Of a stretch of DNA of 16,033 bases, positions 13,991-16,033 are shown one piece after another (the stretch's first letter is position 1; each line of letters begins with the position of its first letter). The stretch spans positions 1 to 16,033 of the forward strand of contig CAZLEE010000096.1 of the NCBI GenBank assembly GCA_964558455.1. Reading direction: 5' to 3'. Made by a program: the position numbers and the translations under genes. This DNA comes from DASRLE01 sp964558455 (GTDB taxonomy: Bacteria > Verrucomicrobiota > Verrucomicrobiia > Limisphaerales > Palsa-1400). The notes under the pieces are model-generated. The model was not told the DNA's origin, searched no databases, and saw only the letters and a program-made list of their open reading frames with translations.

Positions 13991-16033
13991 ATGAATGGGC
14001 GGTTCTATGATCGCCGGTCTATGCGTGTTGCAAGATTACTTATCATTACGCTTACACTGCTCGCCTGCGCGGCGGCGACTGCGCCGGTTTTGGCGGAGAC
14101 CCGTTCGCTTGCCGGGGTATGGCGGTTTCAACTGGATCGCAACGATTGCGGCGCGCAAGAGCGGTGGTTTGAACGATCTTTGGACCAACACATTCACCTG
14201 CCGGGCGCGCTGCAGAATGAGGGATTTGGAGATGATATTACGGCGGACACGCCATGGACGGGGAATGTGCGGATTGATCATTGGAAAAGCGCGCCCCAAT
14301 ACGACAAATACAGGCAGCCGGGGCATGTCAAAGTTCCGTTTTTTCTCCAGCCTGAAAAACATTATGTCGGCCCGGCCTGGTATCAACGCGAATTGGACAT
14401 CCCGGCGTCGTGGCAAGGCAAACGGATTGTGTTGACGCTCGAACGGCCCCATTGGCAAACGCGCCTTTGGGTCGATAACCGGCTTGTGGGAAGCAATGAC
14501 AGTCTCGGCACGCCGCATGTCTATGATCTTGGCGTGAATCTGTGCTCTGGAAAACACACGCTCACCATTTGCGTGGACAACCGTTTGCTGATCGGCGTGG
14601 GAGAGATGGCGCACAGCGTGACCGATCATTCCCAAGGCAACTGGAACGGGATCATCGGGAAAATTGAAATTGCCGAAACTGATCCGGTCTGGATCGACGA
14701 TCTTCAGGCTTACCCGGACGTGGCGGGGAAGTTGGTGAAAATCAAAGGGCGGATCGGAAACAGGACCGGCCGGTCCGGCAATGGCGTTATCCATTGGAAG
14801 CTGGAAGGCGCGCGTTTGCACCTGGCGGGTTCGTCCCGGGTTACCTGGGACGTTGCGGAAGGCGCGTTCGAAACAATCGTTCCGCTTGGGCCGGATGCTC
14901 CGTTGTGGGATGAATTTCAGCCGGCGGTGTTCCGGTTCTGCGCCACGCTGGGAGACTCGTCCAAAACGATTCCATTTGGTTTGCGCCAAATCGGCACCGA
15001 AGGGCGCGGATTTGTCCTGAACGGGAAGCCGGTTTTCTTTCGCGGCACACTGGAATGCTGCGTTTTTCCGCTGACCGGCTATCCGCCCACCGACACGGAT
15101 TCATGGCGTCGCATCATCAAGATTTGCAAAAGTTACGGGTTGAATCACATGCGATTTCATTCGTGGTGTCCGCCGGAAGCGGCGTTCGCGGCCGCCGATG
15201 AAGCGGGATTTTATTTTCAAGTCGAGTGCTGCGTCTTTGGCCGGGTGGGGGACGGCGCGCCGCTGGACGACTGGATTTACCGGGAAAGCCGGCGGATCGT
15301 CGAAGCCTATGGCAATCATCCGTCATTCGTCCTTTTTACCCACGGCAACGAGCCGCATGGCGCGCACCGCGAAACCTATCTTGCCCGATGGGTCGATTAT
15401 TGGAAGCAACGCGATTCGCGCCGGCTGGTCACCAGCGGCACGGCATTTCCGATTTTGGCGGAGAACCAGTATCATGTCTTTCACGGCGCGCGCGGAGCGG
15501 CGGATTGGTTTGGGCGCGACTACGGAACCAACTTCAGCACCCTGACTGCGCCGGTGATTGTGCATGAGATGGGCCAATGGTGTTCCTATCCTGATTTTGA
15601 CGACATCAAAAGATTCAACGGCGCGCTCAAGCCGCATAATTTTGAAATCTTCCGCGACTCATTGGAAGAACACGGGATGCTGAATCAGTGGCGCGATTTT
15701 ATGCGCGCCTCGGGAAAACTCCAGGTGATTTGCTACAAGGAAGAAATCGAATCCGCGCTGCAAACGCCGGGCATTGGCGGCTTTCAACTTCTCGACCTGC
15801 ATGATTTTCCCGGCCAGGGCACGGCTCTGGTCGGCGTGCTGGATGCGCTTTGGAAATCCAAAGGCTATGTCAGTCCGGGCCAATTCCGGCGGTTTTGCGG
15901 CGCGACCGTTCCGCTGGCGCGCCTGCCCAAGCGCGTCTGGACGACCGCCGAGACTTTGACCGCCGGCGTCGAGGCGGCTCATTTTGGCCCGCATCCGCTG
16001 ACCAACGCCTGCGTTTCCTGGGACCTGCGCGCG
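13991..16033 (+). CDS. Exported GH2-type beta-glycosidase (3' end outside window)
   Basis: 681 residues are visible with no stop before the window ends. An N-terminal export signal (hydrophobic core 16-31, possible cleavage after PVLA at 35, or lipoprotein Cys26 in LLAC) precedes the GH2 sugar-binding sandwich beginning LAGVWRFQL (to about 225: WYQRELDIPASW, TRLWVDNRLVG, GNWNGIIGKIEI). An Ig-like domain runs to about 330, then the TIM barrel starts at GFVLNGKPVFFRG. Predicted acid/base is Glu454 in THGNEPHG and nucleophile Glu526 in IVHEMGQW. GGFQLLDLHDFPGQGTALVG is a conserved segment of a GH2 branch common in Bacteroidetes and Verrucomicrobia. The ATG at 13991 has AAGGA nine bases upstream; the in-frame ATG at 14021 gives a shorter, more typical signal but no ribosome binding site. 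Likely beta-galactosidase, glucuronidase or similar activity; substrate unknown. Confidence 0.88.
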   Translation, partial: MNGRFYDRRSMRVARLLIITLTLLACAAATAPVLAETRSLAGVWRFQLDRNDCGAQERWFERSLDQHIHLPGALQNEGFGDDITADTPWTGNVRIDHWKSAPQYDKYRQPGHVKVPFFLQPEKHYVGPAWYQRELDIPASWQGKRIVLTLERPHWQTRLWVDNRLVGSNDSLGTPHVYDLGVNLCSGKHTLTICVDNRLLIGVGEMAHSVTDHSQGNWNGIIGKIEIAETDPVWIDDLQAYPDVAGKLVKIKGRIGNRTGRSGNGVIHWKLEGARLHLAGSSRVTWDVAEGAFETIVPLGPDAPLWDEFQPAVFRFCATLGDSSKTIPFGLRQIGTEGRGFVLNGKPVFFRGTLECCVFPLTGYPPTDTDSWRRIIKICKSYGLNHMRFHSWCPPEAAFAAADEAGFYFQVECCVFGRVGDGAPLDDWIYRESRRIVEAYGNHPSFVLFTHGNEPHGAHRETYLARWVDYWKQRDSRRLVTSGTAFPILAENQYHVFHGARGAADWFGRDYGTNFSTLTAPVIVHEMGQWCSYPDFDDIKRFNGALKPHNFEIFRDSLEEHGMLNQWRDFMRASGKLQVICYKEEIESALQTPGIGGFQLLDLHDFPGQGTALVGVLDALWKSKGYVSPGQFRRFCGATVPLARLPKRVWTTAETLTAGVEAAHFGPHPLTNACVSWDLRA

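Noticed and set aside
13995..14435. A 146-codon plus-strand frame at the start of the GH2 gene
   Set aside because: It overlaps the GH2 frame, which carries a signal peptide and the domain sequence; this frame is Arg/Cys-rich without recognisable features.

Overview
The window looks like chromosomal DNA from a member of the PVC superphylum, most likely Verrucomicrobiota (Pedosphaera/Limisphaera-type). This is inferred from gene content. An H-X9-DG type pseudopilin-like protein, the futalosine-pathway enzyme MqnD, Gfo/Idh/MocA and aldo/keto reductases, and large secreted GH31 and GH2 glycosidases commonly occur together in that group. Shine-Dalgarno sequences are weak or absent before most genes. 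I see no rRNA, tRNA, CRISPR array, insertion sequence or phage gene.

Layout. 1-583: the 3' end of an H-X9-DG protein gene, followed by a start-less C-terminal fragment of another protein. A Rho-independent-type hairpin at 609-640 closes this region. 651-1925: an exported S41-family peptidase. 1926-2174: an AT-rich intergenic stretch with repeated TGTAAA/TTTACA motifs. 2175-3140: a membrane-anchored SGNH/GDSL hydrolase with an odd C-terminal block. 3304-5400: mqnD and an aldo/keto reductase with a degenerate iron-sulfur tail. Both have G-rich coding strands that differ visibly from their neighbours.

5491-8556 holds three co-directional genes: a DegT/DnrJ/EryC1/StrS aminotransferase, a Gfo/Idh/MocA dehydrogenase and a NagB-family amino-sugar-phosphate deaminase. 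The last two are only 3 bp apart. Together they look like an oxidise/transaminate/deaminate module acting on a sugar or sugar phosphate, and they are the best candidate here for an undescribed pathway. 8621-9433 is proC, meeting ppnP (minus strand) tail to tail with a 6-bp overlap. A probable 2H phosphoesterase diverges from ppnP.

10570-16033 is a polysaccharide-use region. A very large exported GH31 enzyme with an N-terminal CBM9/DOMON-like module lies on the minus strand. It is divergently transcribed, with about 37 bp between start codons, from an exported GH2-type beta-glycosidase that runs off the window end. The pair probably shares a regulatory region and a substrate, which the sequence alone does not identify.
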